From Bacteroidetes bacterium UBA1941 (GTDB taxonomy: Bacteria; Bacteroidota; Bacteroidia; Chitinophagales; LD1): a stretch of 64,000 nucleotides of DNA. The position numbers were made by a program, and so were the translations under genes. Below the pieces are notes generated by a model. It saw only the letters and a program-made list of their open reading frames with translations. It was not told the origin of the DNA and made no database searches. The DNA lies in contig DDEZ01000006.1 of the NCBI GenBank assembly GCA_002336805.1, positions 62,001-126,000 of the forward strand, read 5' to 3'. Below, in pieces: positions 41,601 through 49,541 of this stretch (position 1 is its first letter; the number at the start of each line of letters is the position of its first letter).

Positions 41601-44297
41601 AGAGCTACCTATAACCTGGAGACATCTATCCTGCGCGCAGAGCAGGTACCATATATCCTCATAGCAGACGCCAAGGTAATACCGGACAGCGGCATAGTAG
41701 TAGTGCAGGGTGAGGCCAAGATAGACCAGCTGCACAAGGCTACCATACTGGCCGATACCCTGACCAGCAAGCACAAGATCGAAAACTGTACAGTAGACAT
41801 CATCAGCAAGGCTGAGCTGCGCGGTACAGGTGAATACAAATTCTCTACTAAGGATCATAAGGATCAAAAGATCACCTTCAATAATATCTTCTGTAGCAAG
41901 GAATCGCTCGGCGACTCTAAGTACAAGTTTGACGCCTATAGCCTCGTGGCCAAGGGACAGATACTGGATACCACCGATGGCTTCTTTATTTATCCTAAGG
42001 TCACTTTCAATGGAGATGTGAGCCTCTTCGGTCACAATCCTTATCTGTTCTTCAAAGGTTATGCAAAGATCAACTTCAAAGATCCGGCCATCACAGCGTC
42101 AGATTTCAAAATAGTAGATGATGTAAACCCGGATAAGCTCTACCTGCATTATGACAGCACTACCAAATCATCTGACGGTACACCGGTGGTCACAGGCGTT
42201 TACTTCAATAAATCCAGTGAAACACCTGTCATGTATCACGCACTCTTCACACCGGTGATGGCGCATAGTGATCCGGCTCTATTCAAGGCACCGGGCGTGG
42301 TCACCTATAATGAAAAGAGCGGCGACTATGTGATGGGCGATCCTGAGCGCGTAGACTCCGGCAGCCTGGTGGGCAATATCATGCGCTACAATGAAGCGAA
42401 GGGGACCATGCGTGGTGAGGGCAAGCTCAGCTTCGGTACAGACTTTGGCGTGATCAAATATGCCATAGCAGGCACCACAGAGGTAGACCTGGCCAAGAAG
42501 CAATACCTCTTCAACATGACCTTCGGCATCGATATGAACCTCAACAATAAGACGCTGGATGAGAAGTTTCAGCAGATCATGGTCACTGATAATATAGACG
42601 GGCCGGATGCTGCCTATGAGGGCGATAAATTTAAAATGGTCTATAGCAACCTGGCTGACCCTAAGACGGATGCCAAGCTGATCTCTAACCTGGCCACTGC
42701 ACCTACATTCGTCCGTCCTAAGGATTTCAAATACTACCTGGTGTTTGATGATGTGCGTTTCATCTATGATCCGGATGATCTGACGCTGCGCTCCTACGGC
42801 AGGTTCAATCTGTCATACATCGGAGAGAAGCCATTGCATAAGCGTATAGAAGGATTCATAGAAGTAGGCCTGAAGGCAAATACGTTTAATATCTACCTCA
42901 AGACGGGTAGCAATGAGTGGTTCTTCTTTGAGTACCGTCCGGGTACGCTGGGCTTGATATCATCCTATGATGACTACAACAGGATCGTAGCTACCATGAC
43001 AGCGGCGCCGCCTGACAAGCGCAAGATCACGGGAGACAAGGGCCAGTTTTATACCTACAATATCGGCTCTACGATCAATAAGTCGGCCTTCCTGGATGCG
43101 ATGAAGGATAAGTCTAATCCTAACCTGCCGGCAGAAAAGATCATAGTAAAGCCGAAGATAAACCGCGACAGCCTGGCCAAGGCTCAGCTAAAAGCTGAAA
43201 CACCTGCCACCGATACGACCAAGAAGGCCGCACCAGCCGCAGCACCTAAATCTGAGCCTGCAGCAGCAGACAGTACAGGTGGTGAGGCTCCTAAGGAGAA
43301 AGAAAAGCCAAAATCTGCAGCACAGCGCCGCGCCGAGAAGCTGAAGCAAAAGGCCGGAGAAGATCCTAACGCCGCACCAGCGGCTCCTGCCGCAGCGCCA
43401 CCGGCACAGTCTGATACAGCCGGCAAGGGGGCACCACCGGCAGTCGTACCAGAAAAGAAAGAAGCACCTGCCGCACCACCAGCGGAGAAGCCAAAGTCTG
43501 AAGCACCTGCTACTACGCCGCCTGCAGAGACACCAGCCGCCACACCGGAGAAGAAGGATGCACCGGCTGCTACACCGCCTGCAGAGACACCTAAGTCTGA
43601 AGTACCTGCTACACCGCCTGCAGAGACACCTAAGTCTGAAGTACCTGCTACACAACCTAAGACAGAGACCACTCCGCCACCAGCTGCTGAGAAGCCTGCC
43701 GAGACACCTGCTGCGACACCGGAGAAGAAAGAAGCTCCGGTAGCTACACCACCTGCAGAGGCACCTAAGTCTGAAGCTCCGGCTACGCAGCCTAAGACGG
43801 AGACCACTCTGCCACCTGCTGCAGAAAAGCCGGTAGAGACACCTGCGGCTACTCCTGCGAAAACAGAAGCACCGGCCGCTACTCCGCCTGCTGAGGCACC
43901 GAAGTCTGAAGCTCCTGCAGCTACGCAGCCTAAGACAGAGGCCACTCCGCCACCAGCTGCTGAGAAGCCTGCCGAGACACCAGCTGCCACTCCCGTGAAG
44001 CAAGATGCGCCAGCTGCTACTCCACCTACAGAAGCACCTAAGTCTGAGGCACCTGCCGCTACACAGCCAAAGGCTGAGACGACTCCGCCACCAGCTGCCG
44101 AGAAGCCGGCAGAAACACCAGCTGCTACTCCGGCGAAGACAGATGCACCAGCGGCCACCCCATCGGCGGGAGCGCCAAAGTCAGAGACGCCAGCTGCTAC
44201 GCCGCAGACAGAAGCTCCGAAAGCTGAGGTCCCGGCTACTACGCCACCAGCTACGCCGGCCGGTACGCCAGTAGATAGTACTGCTGCTCCCAGATAG
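38637..44297 (+). CDS. Giant secreted protein of unknown function with Pro/Ala-rich repetitive tail
   Basis: At 1886 residues the largest protein in the window, started at the ATG at 38637 so that a signal peptide (MTKRLLALAFILTLITRVDA) comes first. Residues 22-1520 are a beta-rich region I do not recognise. It contains an internal duplication: a block starting at about residue 757 (YKDGSKYEGDLTL ... GLSGKGKIDHLTATFTS) recurs at 849 (YENQTSFNGTLLL ... GLRGNGFLDWAEANLTS), 92 residues apart. Residues about 1521-1886 are Pro/Ala/Glu/Lys/Thr repeats, probably unstructured. There is no T9SS sorting domain, membrane helix or known enzyme motif. It has no close neighbours: prmA is 143 bases upstream and a terminator follows. 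Confidence 0.85.
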   Translation: MTKRLLALAFILTLITRVDAQTLTTFPTERDKYIKAVDQMMTGSKAENLMQADEDFNKNIKSGAISDAQLQQVIAATNVLAPRNLAPFPYYFNFFTTINAFAKNKIAADKFNNWLDILGQVTKGQKKGDNHDLGKFLEFSVAFFEKGALYSSMSKTWRTDSKAYTLSYESWKPVVSVPLCKLTGTTSSDTIYINSTSGKYFPTENKWYGRGGHVDWERNKLSSSNVFANFRSEYTINFDNTIYTVDSVEFYYKDFFATPLYGKFTDKFVGGNDSASSYPRFDSWSKNVTLKEIVPNAIYSGGFGLWGPKVMGYGVPDTPATVTFYKRDKTRAVTAYSQSFTIKKGEEVGSPKAEVIIFNGNDTIYHPQLTLTYKAKNNELRLLRGESGISKSKFFDSYHNHEFEVDAIFWNLDSSRMQLRTLNGIGQVGSVFESNNFFNKERIRQIQGGAPYEPLSIIKRMYEKTGNRDLNAADLAKAIDPHLTEEQAKSLYYSLVEGGFIRYDENTGTVTMRDKVVNYVMSNSKKLDYDIIRLKSVPKAGMDYIDLKSNTVELKGVDAVPISDTAKVVIFPYNRSINIQKNRDMTFDGLVYGGRLDFFGRNYKFDYQPFTFDLNGLDSMRINIPDSAGRLDANGEPMLRTLLTDIVGVKGLLEVDAPINKSGRTRLSQFPKLTSKDKSYAYYDDIAGGAYKRKDFYFELLPFRLDSLNTFTPSVINWDGRLVSGGIFPDIKNKLHIMPDLSLGFDIISPDGGYALYKDGSKYEGDLTLNHSGLSGKGKIDHLTATFTSHNIMFYPDSLHATSDSLHIKKVFDGVKTPEVASTGNDIFWKTKSDSMLIRSVKDKAFAMYENQTSFNGTLLLTAKGLRGNGFLDWAEANLTSKDFHFQTENLSADTASMNIKSISGDKVTFKTPNVNAKIDFKNRVGDFKSNIPDNPTEFAYNQFKTKIAEFKWYIDQKILDFRVPPGSQGEYFTSTRASQMGLQFLAKRATYNLETSILRAEQVPYILIADAKVIPDSGIVVVQGEAKIDQLHKATILADTLTSKHKIENCTVDIISKAELRGTGEYKFSTKDHKDQKITFNNIFCSKESLGDSKYKFDAYSLVAKGQILDTTDGFFIYPKVTFNGDVSLFGHNPYLFFKGYAKINFKDPAITASDFKIVDDVNPDKLYLHYDSTTKSSDGTPVVTGVYFNKSSETPVMYHALFTPVMAHSDPALFKAPGVVTYNEKSGDYVMGDPERVDSGSLVGNIMRYNEAKGTMRGEGKLSFGTDFGVIKYAIAGTTEVDLAKKQYLFNMTFGIDMNLNNKTLDEKFQQIMVTDNIDGPDAAYEGDKFKMVYSNLADPKTDAKLISNLATAPTFVRPKDFKYYLVFDDVRFIYDPDDLTLRSYGRFNLSYIGEKPLHKRIEGFIEVGLKANTFNIYLKTGSNEWFFFEYRPGTLGLISSYDDYNRIVATMTAAPPDKRKITGDKGQFYTYNIGSTINKSAFLDAMKDKSNPNLPAEKIIVKPKINRDSLAKAQLKAETPATDTTKKAAPAAAPKSEPAAADSTGGEAPKEKEKPKSAAQRRAEKLKQKAGEDPNAAPAAPAAAPPAQSDTAGKGAPPAVVPEKKEAPAAPPAEKPKSEAPATTPPAETPAATPEKKDAPAATPPAETPKSEVPATPPAETPKSEVPATQPKTETTPPPAAEKPAETPAATPEKKEAPVATPPAEAPKSEAPATQPKTETTLPPAAEKPVETPAATPAKTEAPAATPPAEAPKSEAPAATQPKTEATPPPAAEKPAETPAATPVKQDAPAATPPTEAPKSEAPAATQPKAETTPPPAAEKPAETPAATPAKTDAPAATPSAGAPKSETPAATPQTEAPKAEVPATTPPATPAGTPVDSTAAPR
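43568..43645 (+). repeat. Perfect 39-bp tandem duplication in the tail of the giant protein
   Basis: Two identical 39-base copies, each coding 13 residues (ATPPAETPKSEVP), lie head to tail and a third begins before diverging. Identity at the DNA level, including synonymous positions, indicates a recent duplication. Confidence 0.85.
43656..44200 (+). repeat. Four imperfect repeats of 135-138 bp coding the Pro/Ala-rich tail
   Basis: The marker CCTAAGACAGAG (coding PKTE) appears at 43656, 43791 and 43929, and in a variant form at 44067, spaced 135, 138 and 138 bases. Each unit codes about 45 residues of the type QPKTETTPPPAAEKPAETPA followed by ATPAKTEAPAATPPAEAPKS. Differences between units are mostly single codons. 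Confidence 0.85.
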
Positions 44298-44318
44298 GAT
44301 AGCTATGAATGTATAATG

Positions 44319-44345
44319 AGCCTCTCCAGCCCGGAGAGGCTTTTT
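44319..44345 (+). terminator. Intrinsic terminator after the giant gene
   Basis: AGCCTCTCC-AGCCC-GGAGAGGCT followed by TTTTC: a 9-bp stem with T-tract, 22 bases after the stop codon. Confidence 0.85.
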
Positions 44346-44405
44346 CATTTATGGAGCAGGTAGTATTCGGGGATTTTTTCATTTTTACAGTCTAAACAAA
44401 TGTAG

Positions 44406-44720
44406 ATGGCAGACCAGAATCCAGACCAGCAAAACCAGATCAACATAGAGCTACCGGAAGAGATAGCAGAAGGCACTTATGCCAACTTTGCCATCATAGC
44501 ACACTCCAATCAGGAATTTATCGTAGACTTTGTTCGCCTCATGCCGGGCCTGCCAAAGGCAAAGGTGAAGTCGCGCATCGTACTCACGCCACAGCATGCC
44601 AAGCGCCTGACCAAGGCACTGGCTGACAATGTAAAGAAGTACGAGCAGCAGTTTGGTGTGATAGAGGATAGCGAGACGGTGCCATATCCTATGGGCTTCG
44701 GTCCTACGGCCCAGGCCTAG
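44406..44720 (+). CDS. DUF3467 protein
   Basis: A 104-residue cytoplasmic protein of the DUF3467 family. IELPEEIAEGTYANFAIIAHS, VDFVRLMPG and SRIVLTPQHAKRL are the conserved blocks. The fold is small alpha+beta and the function is unknown. It is widespread in Bacteroidota, often near RNA polymerase genes; here it stands between the giant-protein terminator and the exbB gene, 163 bases from the latter. Confidence 0.9.
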   Translation: MADQNPDQQNQINIELPEEIAEGTYANFAIIAHSNQEFIVDFVRLMPGLPKAKVKSRIVLTPQHAKRLTKALADNVKKYEQQFGVIEDSETVPYPMGFGPTAQA

Positions 44721-44883
44721 TCAGTGTGCTGAGCTTTAGTGCACTACACTATTGCTTTTGCGGTATTCTGTACACATCCACCCCGTGTAGTGGGCAATTT
44801 GCCTTGATTTAACACCTTTTTAGCATCACGTTTGTAGATACTAAAAAAATCCGGCCTTACGTTAAATCATTAAATACACGTTC
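44721..44883. other. Intergenic region before exbB with an inverted repeat
   Basis: No gene is visible. CACTACAC at about 44742 and GTGTAGTG at about 44783 form an 8-bp inverted repeat with a 35-base spacer, and the AT-rich end should hold the exbB promoter. I saw no exact TTTG/TAnnTTTG pair and no Fur-like palindrome. Confidence 0.4.
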
Positions 44884-45576
44884 ATGGTATTACTTCAGAT
44901 CGCTCTGGATACAGCATCAAAAGCTGCCGCAGCTATAGCTACACAGACACCACAGGAATCCCTCAGCCTCCTCCAGCTCATAGAGAAGGGGGGCTGGATA
45001 CTACTACCTATAGGTATCCTGTCTGTCATCGCTATCTTCCTGATCATAGAGCGCTGGCTCACGATCAATAAGGCGAGCAAGGTAGATCCTAATTTTATGA
45101 ATAACATCCGCTCCATGCTGCTGGATGGCAAGACCGATGCTGCGCTCAACCTGTGCCGCAGCACTAATACGCCCATAGCACGCCTGCTGGAGAAAGGCAT
45201 CAAGCGCCTGGGCCGCCCTATCAAGGAGATAGAGAGCGCCGTGGAGAATACCGGCCGACTCGAGATCTATAAACTGGAGCGCAACCTCTCATACATCGGT
45301 ATCATAGCGGTGATCGCGCCGATGTTCGGATTCGTAGGTACAGTGTGGGGGGTGATCAAGATCTTCTATAACCTCTCCATGGCAGATAATATCTCCATCA
45401 GCCTCGTGGCAGGTGGCCTCTATGCCAAGATGATCACCTCTGCGGCGGGCCTGGTAGTAGGTATTGTAGCCCACATCGGCTATCACTACCTCAGCGCGCT
45501 GATAGACCGCGTGTCCTATCAGATAGAGAGCACAGCTGTAGACTTTATAGACCTGATTCAGGAGCCGACCAAGTAA
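44884..45576 (+). CDS. exbB: ExbB/TolQ/MotA-family proton channel protein
   Basis: Inner-membrane motor component that, with ExbD, uses the proton gradient to energise TonB. The 230-residue protein has an N-terminal helix (about 38-58, WILLPIGILSVIAIFLIIERW), a cytoplasmic loop, and two further helices near 140-165 and 175-205 containing APMFGFVGTVWGVIK and GLYAKMITSAAGLVVGI, the family signature. exbD, tonB, a receptor and hmuY follow on the same strand. A heptad repeat begins just after its stop. Confidence 0.93.
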   Translation: MVLLQIALDTASKAAAAIATQTPQESLSLLQLIEKGGWILLPIGILSVIAIFLIIERWLTINKASKVDPNFMNNIRSMLLDGKTDAALNLCRSTNTPIARLLEKGIKRLGRPIKEIESAVENTGRLEIYKLERNLSYIGIIAVIAPMFGFVGTVWGVIKIFYNLSMADNISISLVAGGLYAKMITSAAGLVVGIVAHIGYHYLSALIDRVSYQIESTAVDFIDLIQEPTK

Positions 45577-45577
45577 A

Positions 45578-45612
45578 AGATAAGAGACATTAGACGCTAG
45601 ACAATAGACCAA
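45578..45612 (+). repeat. Heptad repeat, AGA-type (5 units)
   Basis: AGATAAG, AGACATT, AGACGCT, AGACAAT and AGACCAA follow one another with no gap, sharing AGA(C/T) then three free bases. It begins directly after the exbB stop codon. The period is the same seven bases as in the TNANTAC arrays, with a different core. Confidence 0.6.
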
Positions 45613-45670
45613 TGCCTGCGCCTAAAAAGACGTAAGCGAGAAGAAGAATATTTAGTGCAGTTGTATTGTT

Positions 45671-45698
45671 TCAATATACACTACACACTACTCAATAC
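45671..45698 (+). repeat. Heptad repeat before exbD (4 units)
   Basis: TCAATAT, ACACTAC, ACACTAC and TCAATAC lie end to end and stop five bases before the exbD ATG. The preceding GTATTG (45663-45668) pairs with CAATAT (45672-45677), so a hairpin is possible here too. Confidence 0.5.
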
Positions 45699-45703
45699 AA
45701 GGT

Positions 45704-46117
45704 ATGCAGTTCAGAAGAAATAACAGGATGCGAAACCATAGCGAGATGAGGGCAGACTCGCTCAGCGATATCATGTTCTTCCTCATGCTCTTCTTCCTCA
45801 TCGTATCTACCATGGCCGCGCCGCAGGTGATCAAGATGAAGCTGCCCAAAGCGGATGCAGGCAAGTCTATGACCAAGAAGAAGCTCATACAACTATCTGT
45901 GACAGCAGACCATAAGTTTTATATAGATAAGACAGAGGTGGCACCGGAGGATCTGGAGGCCCAGCTGGCAGCCTACGTGAAGAACATCAATGAGGAAGTA
46001 ATGGTCATAGCCCGTGCGGACAAAGATGCACCCTCACAAGACCTGGTGACACTCGTGGCAGTGAGCAATAAACTCAAACTAAACGTATCCATAGCAGTAG
46101 AGAAGCCTGCCAGCTAA
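45704..46117 (+). CDS. exbD: ExbD/TolR-family biopolymer transport protein
   Basis: A 137-residue partner of ExbB. A basic N-terminus is followed by one transmembrane helix (about 22-45) preceded by the proton-carrying Asp in LSDIMFFLMLFFLIVS, then a periplasmic domain. The PLADIMFFLL-type segment is typical of Bacteroidota ExbD. It lies 127 bases after exbB, longer than a usual operon gap, and the gap is filled by two heptad-repeat tracts. Confidence 0.92.
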   Translation: MQFRRNNRMRNHSEMRADSLSDIMFFLMLFFLIVSTMAAPQVIKMKLPKADAGKSMTKKKLIQLSVTADHKFYIDKTEVAPEDLEAQLAAYVKNINEEVMVIARADKDAPSQDLVTLVAVSNKLKLNVSIAVEKPAS

Positions 46118-46179
46118 AAGTGTGGAAAGAAGCAGATCGTGCATCTATAGATTAAATAACCAGAGGAGCAAAGGAGATT

Positions 46180-47115
46180 ATGTTCTCTAGACCATTTGAA
46201 GCAGAAAATAAGAGCACCGAGAATAAGAACCGGGCTGCCGGTCTCGTGGTCACACTCGTGGTACACGGGCTGCTCCTGCTGTTGCTCTACTTTCTGTATA
46301 TCACTCCGCCGGATCCTCCGTTTCAAGATGATGCAGGCGGTATGTCGGCTAACTATGGTACCTCTGATGTGGGCAGCGGCGATGAGCAGGCCTATACCCC
46401 CGTACCGGTGAAAGTGGCAGAACCAGAACAGGTCACAGCCCCGACACCTCCGCCTGCACCTACAGCCAGTGCAGAGGATCTCCTGACACAAAATGATGAA
46501 GACGCCGCAGTAGTAGAGACCAAGAAACCAGTGAAGAAAGAAAAGCCTGTAGTAAAGCCTGATCCTAATGCCACCTACAAGCCTGTGAAAAAGCCGTTAG
46601 CAGAGACGAAGCCTGTAGAGCCTAAGCCAACGGTAGACAAGAATGCACTATTCACAGGAGCGCCGGGCAAGCAGAACAACTCTAAAGGCGATGGGGAGGG
46701 TAAAGGAAAAGGCGACCAGGGCAATCCTAATGGCGATCCAAACTCAAAGAACTATCATGGCAATGGAACCGGCGATGGCTCCGGCAATGGCCCGGGCTCA
46801 GGTCATGGGCCCGGTGGCTATGGCACAGGCGGGGGAGGCCCGTCTAATGTACGCCTGACAGGCCGCAGCCTCCGTAGCCGCCCACCGGTCAAGAATCCAT
46901 GTGAGAATACGAAGGGCAAGGTGGTGATCGCGATCAAGGTGGACCGCAGCGGCCACGTGACAGATGCCCGCTTTACCCAGTCGGGGTCTACTACTGCTGA
47001 TGACTGCCTGGTGGCTACCGCGCGGCAGGCTGCTATGAAGTACGTCTTTGACGAGAACTCGACGGCAGCTGAAACACAGACAGGTTCGATTACCTTTATC
47101 TTTAAGGAGGATTAA
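46180..47115 (+). CDS. tonB: TonB-like energy transducer
   Basis: A 311-residue protein linking the inner-membrane motor to outer-membrane receptors. An N-terminal helix (about 16-40, VVTLVVHGLLLLLLYFLYIT) is followed by a Pro/Lys/Glu-rich linker (about 65-160), then an extended Gly/Asn/Asp-rich stretch (about 160-225, GNGTGDGSGNGPGSGHGPGG), and a C-terminal TonB-type domain (about 240-311) with GKVVIAIKVDRSGHVTDARF. The two-part linker is long. It lies 62 bases after exbD. Confidence 0.88.
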   Translation: MFSRPFEAENKSTENKNRAAGLVVTLVVHGLLLLLLYFLYITPPDPPFQDDAGGMSANYGTSDVGSGDEQAYTPVPVKVAEPEQVTAPTPPPAPTASAEDLLTQNDEDAAVVETKKPVKKEKPVVKPDPNATYKPVKKPLAETKPVEPKPTVDKNALFTGAPGKQNNSKGDGEGKGKGDQGNPNGDPNSKNYHGNGTGDGSGNGPGSGHGPGGYGTGGGGPSNVRLTGRSLRSRPPVKNPCENTKGKVVIAIKVDRSGHVTDARFTQSGSTTADDCLVATARQAAMKYVFDENSTAAETQTGSITFIFKED

Positions 47116-47279
47116 GCTGCCGGCTAGATCCGGTCAGCAAGTTTTCCGACTATACAGCTATTTGCTATACAGTGCCTTGGCCTCAGGTATATGACCTGCG
47201 TCATCGTCATGGATGAGTAAACTCAAGCCAGTGGTACCCTTTGTGACAATTCTATGACAGTCAGGGCAGGGGTATGATT

Positions 47280-47287
47280 TACCTTTG
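47280..47287 (+). promoter_or_regulatory. Bacteroidota-type -7 element before the TonB-dependent receptor
   Basis: TACCTTTG matches TAnnTTTG and ends ten bases before the ATG at 47298. Because it lies downstream of the in-frame ATG at 47274, it also supports 47298 as the real start. The receptor would then have its own promoter within the exbB-hmuY cluster. Confidence 0.5.
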
Positions 47288-47297
47288 GCGCCGAGAT

Positions 47298-49541
47298 ATG
47301 ACCATTACTAAGATCCGGTTTTGTAATGCGCTCTTTTTGTGCCTCCTGATTGCGTTTTCGGGGCATATTTATGCGTATAATACTGTGACTGTCAGCGTGT
47401 ATGATAGTCTGGATCTGCATCCGCTATCAGATGCGGTGGTCAGGGTCATGCCGCTGCATGGCGATGATGCCACTGCCAGCGTGACGGATGTGACGAATAA
47501 AAAGGGACAGCTGACGGTGAACTATACCGGCCCCACCGTGATCCATATCACTCACCTGGGCTACCAGCCCGTATACGATACGATCTACGACGGTCGCAAC
47601 CGCAACTACTATATACGCAGCAGCACATCAAATCTGGACGATGTGGTGGTGACCGGCCAGTATACAGCCGGCAGCGCCAAAACCTCTGTATATGATGTGA
47701 AAGTCTATACAGAAAAGGAATTTCGCCTGAAGGGTGCTACCAATCTAAAGGAAGCCCTGCAAGGCAGCCTGAATGTAGATATGACACAGGATGCCGTCTT
47801 CGGCAGTGGTATCAGCCTGCAGGGCATATCCGGCCAGGGAGTCAAGATCATGGTAGACGGTGTGCCTGTGGTAGGCCGTATCAATGGCAATCTGGATGTG
47901 AGCCAGATCAACCTCTCCAATATAGAGCGTGTGGAGATCATAAAAGGGCCTATGTCTGCTATCTATGGCAGTGATGCCATGGGAGGCGTGATCAACCTCA
48001 TATCCAGGACCAATCAGAAAGAGAAGTATGTAGTAAACCTGCGCAGCTACTATGAGAGTGTGGGACAGTATAATATAGAGCTGAATGGCGGTATCAATGT
48101 GGGGAAATCCCAATTCTATGTAGCAGGCGGGCGCAATTTCTTTGGTGGCTACTCGGCTGTAGATACGGCCCGCCACAAAGACTGGCTGCCAAAGGAGCAG
48201 TACTTTGCCAACGCGAAATATATGTACACCTCCGGCCGGTATCGGGTAGGAGCGAGGTTATCCTTCTTTCGCGAGCTGATGCTAAACCGTGGCAATCTGG
48301 AGCCCAACGCGACCTATGCCTACGATGCGCACTCCCTCATCTACAGGCCGCAGGCCACTGTGTTCGGCACCATACCTATCAAGGGATTCTCGGAGCTAAA
48401 CCTGATGCTGTCCTACACCGGCTTTGTCCGATTTTACAACTACTATAAGAAGGACCTCGTGACGCTGGAGGAAAACCTCCTGAAGAATCAGCAGCAGGAT
48501 ACCTCTATCTATCACGACATCGTAGCCCGTGCCACCTACACCCTCACCACTTACAATAAGAAGGTTAGCTTCCAGTTTGGGGCTGATATCTCTCAGGAGT
48601 ACACCTCGCAGACATTGCTCACCGGTGGCAAGCATCAGATGGGAGACTATGCGGCCTTTGGCAGTGTGCGCTGGCGGCCACTGATAGGGCTCGATATACA
48701 GCCGGCTGTCAGGTTTGGCTACAATACTAAATTTCAGAGCCCGCTCATCCCGTCTCTGAATGTGAAGTATGACTTTGCCAAATACTTTAATATCCGAGCT
48801 GCCTATGGCATGGGCTATAGAGCACCATCGCTATACGAGTTGTATTTCAATTTTCACGACTCCAATCACAACCTGAATGGAGACTCTACACTAAAGGCAG
48901 AGAAGGGTCACTCTGTGAATCTGTCATTCACCTACCAGCAGCTGTATAAAGGAGGGCATAAATTCAGGCTCACACCTACAGGTTTCTTCAATACGATCAG
49001 CAATAAGATAGACTTTGTACTGATAGACGCTACCCTCTATCCGCTCACCTATCAGTATGGCAATATCAATGACTATATGAATGCCGGGGCCGAGTGCACC
49101 GCAGAGTATGCATGGCAGCGCCTTTCGGTCACGGCTTCCTTTGACTATATCTGGTACCACGCAGCAGTGAAGCAGCCGGTGCAGAGCCAGGTCTCATTCT
49201 CGAGCCCTGATGTGGCGCTGCAGGCCAGGTACAAGGTGCCAAAGGCAGAGATCACTGTCAGTGTAAACTACAAGTATACCGGCAGCAAGCTGAACTACTC
49301 ACTGACCAACTCTACGGAGACCGGCACCAGGAGCCCATTCCACTCTCTGGACGTATCCCTCTCGCGCGATTTCTGGAAGGAGCGTATACAGGTGACATGC
49401 GGCGGCAAAAACCTGCTGAACGTGACAAACGTAGGTAATAATGGCGCTATTGCCTTTGGCCACGGCAGCAGCGGGGGCAATACGCTCGTAAACTGGGGCC
49501 GCACTTTCTTTATTTCCTTAAATTTGCACTTCGCTAAATGA
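47298..49541 (+). CDS. hmuR: TonB-dependent outer membrane receptor, HmuR-like (haem)
   Basis: A 747-residue receptor from the ATG at 47298, where a signal peptide starts (MTITKIRFCNALFLCLLIAF). A carboxypeptidase-regulatory-like beta-sandwich domain follows (about 30-115), then the plug (DVVVTGQYTAGS ... IMVDGVPV ... IERVEIIKGPMSAIYGSDAM) and a 22-strand barrel ending FFISLNLHFAK. The region GYRAPSLYELYF with HDSNH and GDSTLKAEKG corresponds to the FRAP and NPDL boxes and histidines of haem receptors such as HmuR. The HmuY-like gene starting just downstream strengthens the haem assignment. Confidence 0.9.
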   Translation: MTITKIRFCNALFLCLLIAFSGHIYAYNTVTVSVYDSLDLHPLSDAVVRVMPLHGDDATASVTDVTNKKGQLTVNYTGPTVIHITHLGYQPVYDTIYDGRNRNYYIRSSTSNLDDVVVTGQYTAGSAKTSVYDVKVYTEKEFRLKGATNLKEALQGSLNVDMTQDAVFGSGISLQGISGQGVKIMVDGVPVVGRINGNLDVSQINLSNIERVEIIKGPMSAIYGSDAMGGVINLISRTNQKEKYVVNLRSYYESVGQYNIELNGGINVGKSQFYVAGGRNFFGGYSAVDTARHKDWLPKEQYFANAKYMYTSGRYRVGARLSFFRELMLNRGNLEPNATYAYDAHSLIYRPQATVFGTIPIKGFSELNLMLSYTGFVRFYNYYKKDLVTLEENLLKNQQQDTSIYHDIVARATYTLTTYNKKVSFQFGADISQEYTSQTLLTGGKHQMGDYAAFGSVRWRPLIGLDIQPAVRFGYNTKFQSPLIPSLNVKYDFAKYFNIRAAYGMGYRAPSLYELYFNFHDSNHNLNGDSTLKAEKGHSVNLSFTYQQLYKGGHKFRLTPTGFFNTISNKIDFVLIDATLYPLTYQYGNINDYMNAGAECTAEYAWQRLSVTASFDYIWYHAAVKQPVQSQVSFSSPDVALQARYKVPKAEITVSVNYKYTGSKLNYSLTNSTETGTRSPFHSLDVSLSRDFWKERIQVTCGGKNLLNVTNVGNNGAIAFGHGSSGGNTLVNWGRTFFISLNLHFAK
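49519..49526 (+). promoter_or_regulatory. Bacteroidota-type -7 element at the end of the receptor gene
   Basis: TAAATTTG, inside the last codons of the receptor gene, ends 11 bases before the hmuY-like ATG. It could give an internal promoter that lifts hmuY above the receptor. No good -33 element was seen. Confidence 0.35.

Noticed and set aside
43184..44158. Long open frame on the minus strand (324 codons, Ala/Gly/Ser-rich) within the giant gene
   Set aside because: It mirrors the Pro/Ala/Lys repeats of the plus-strand tail; its composition is explained by the complement of the repeat codons, and it has no plausible domain or promoter.
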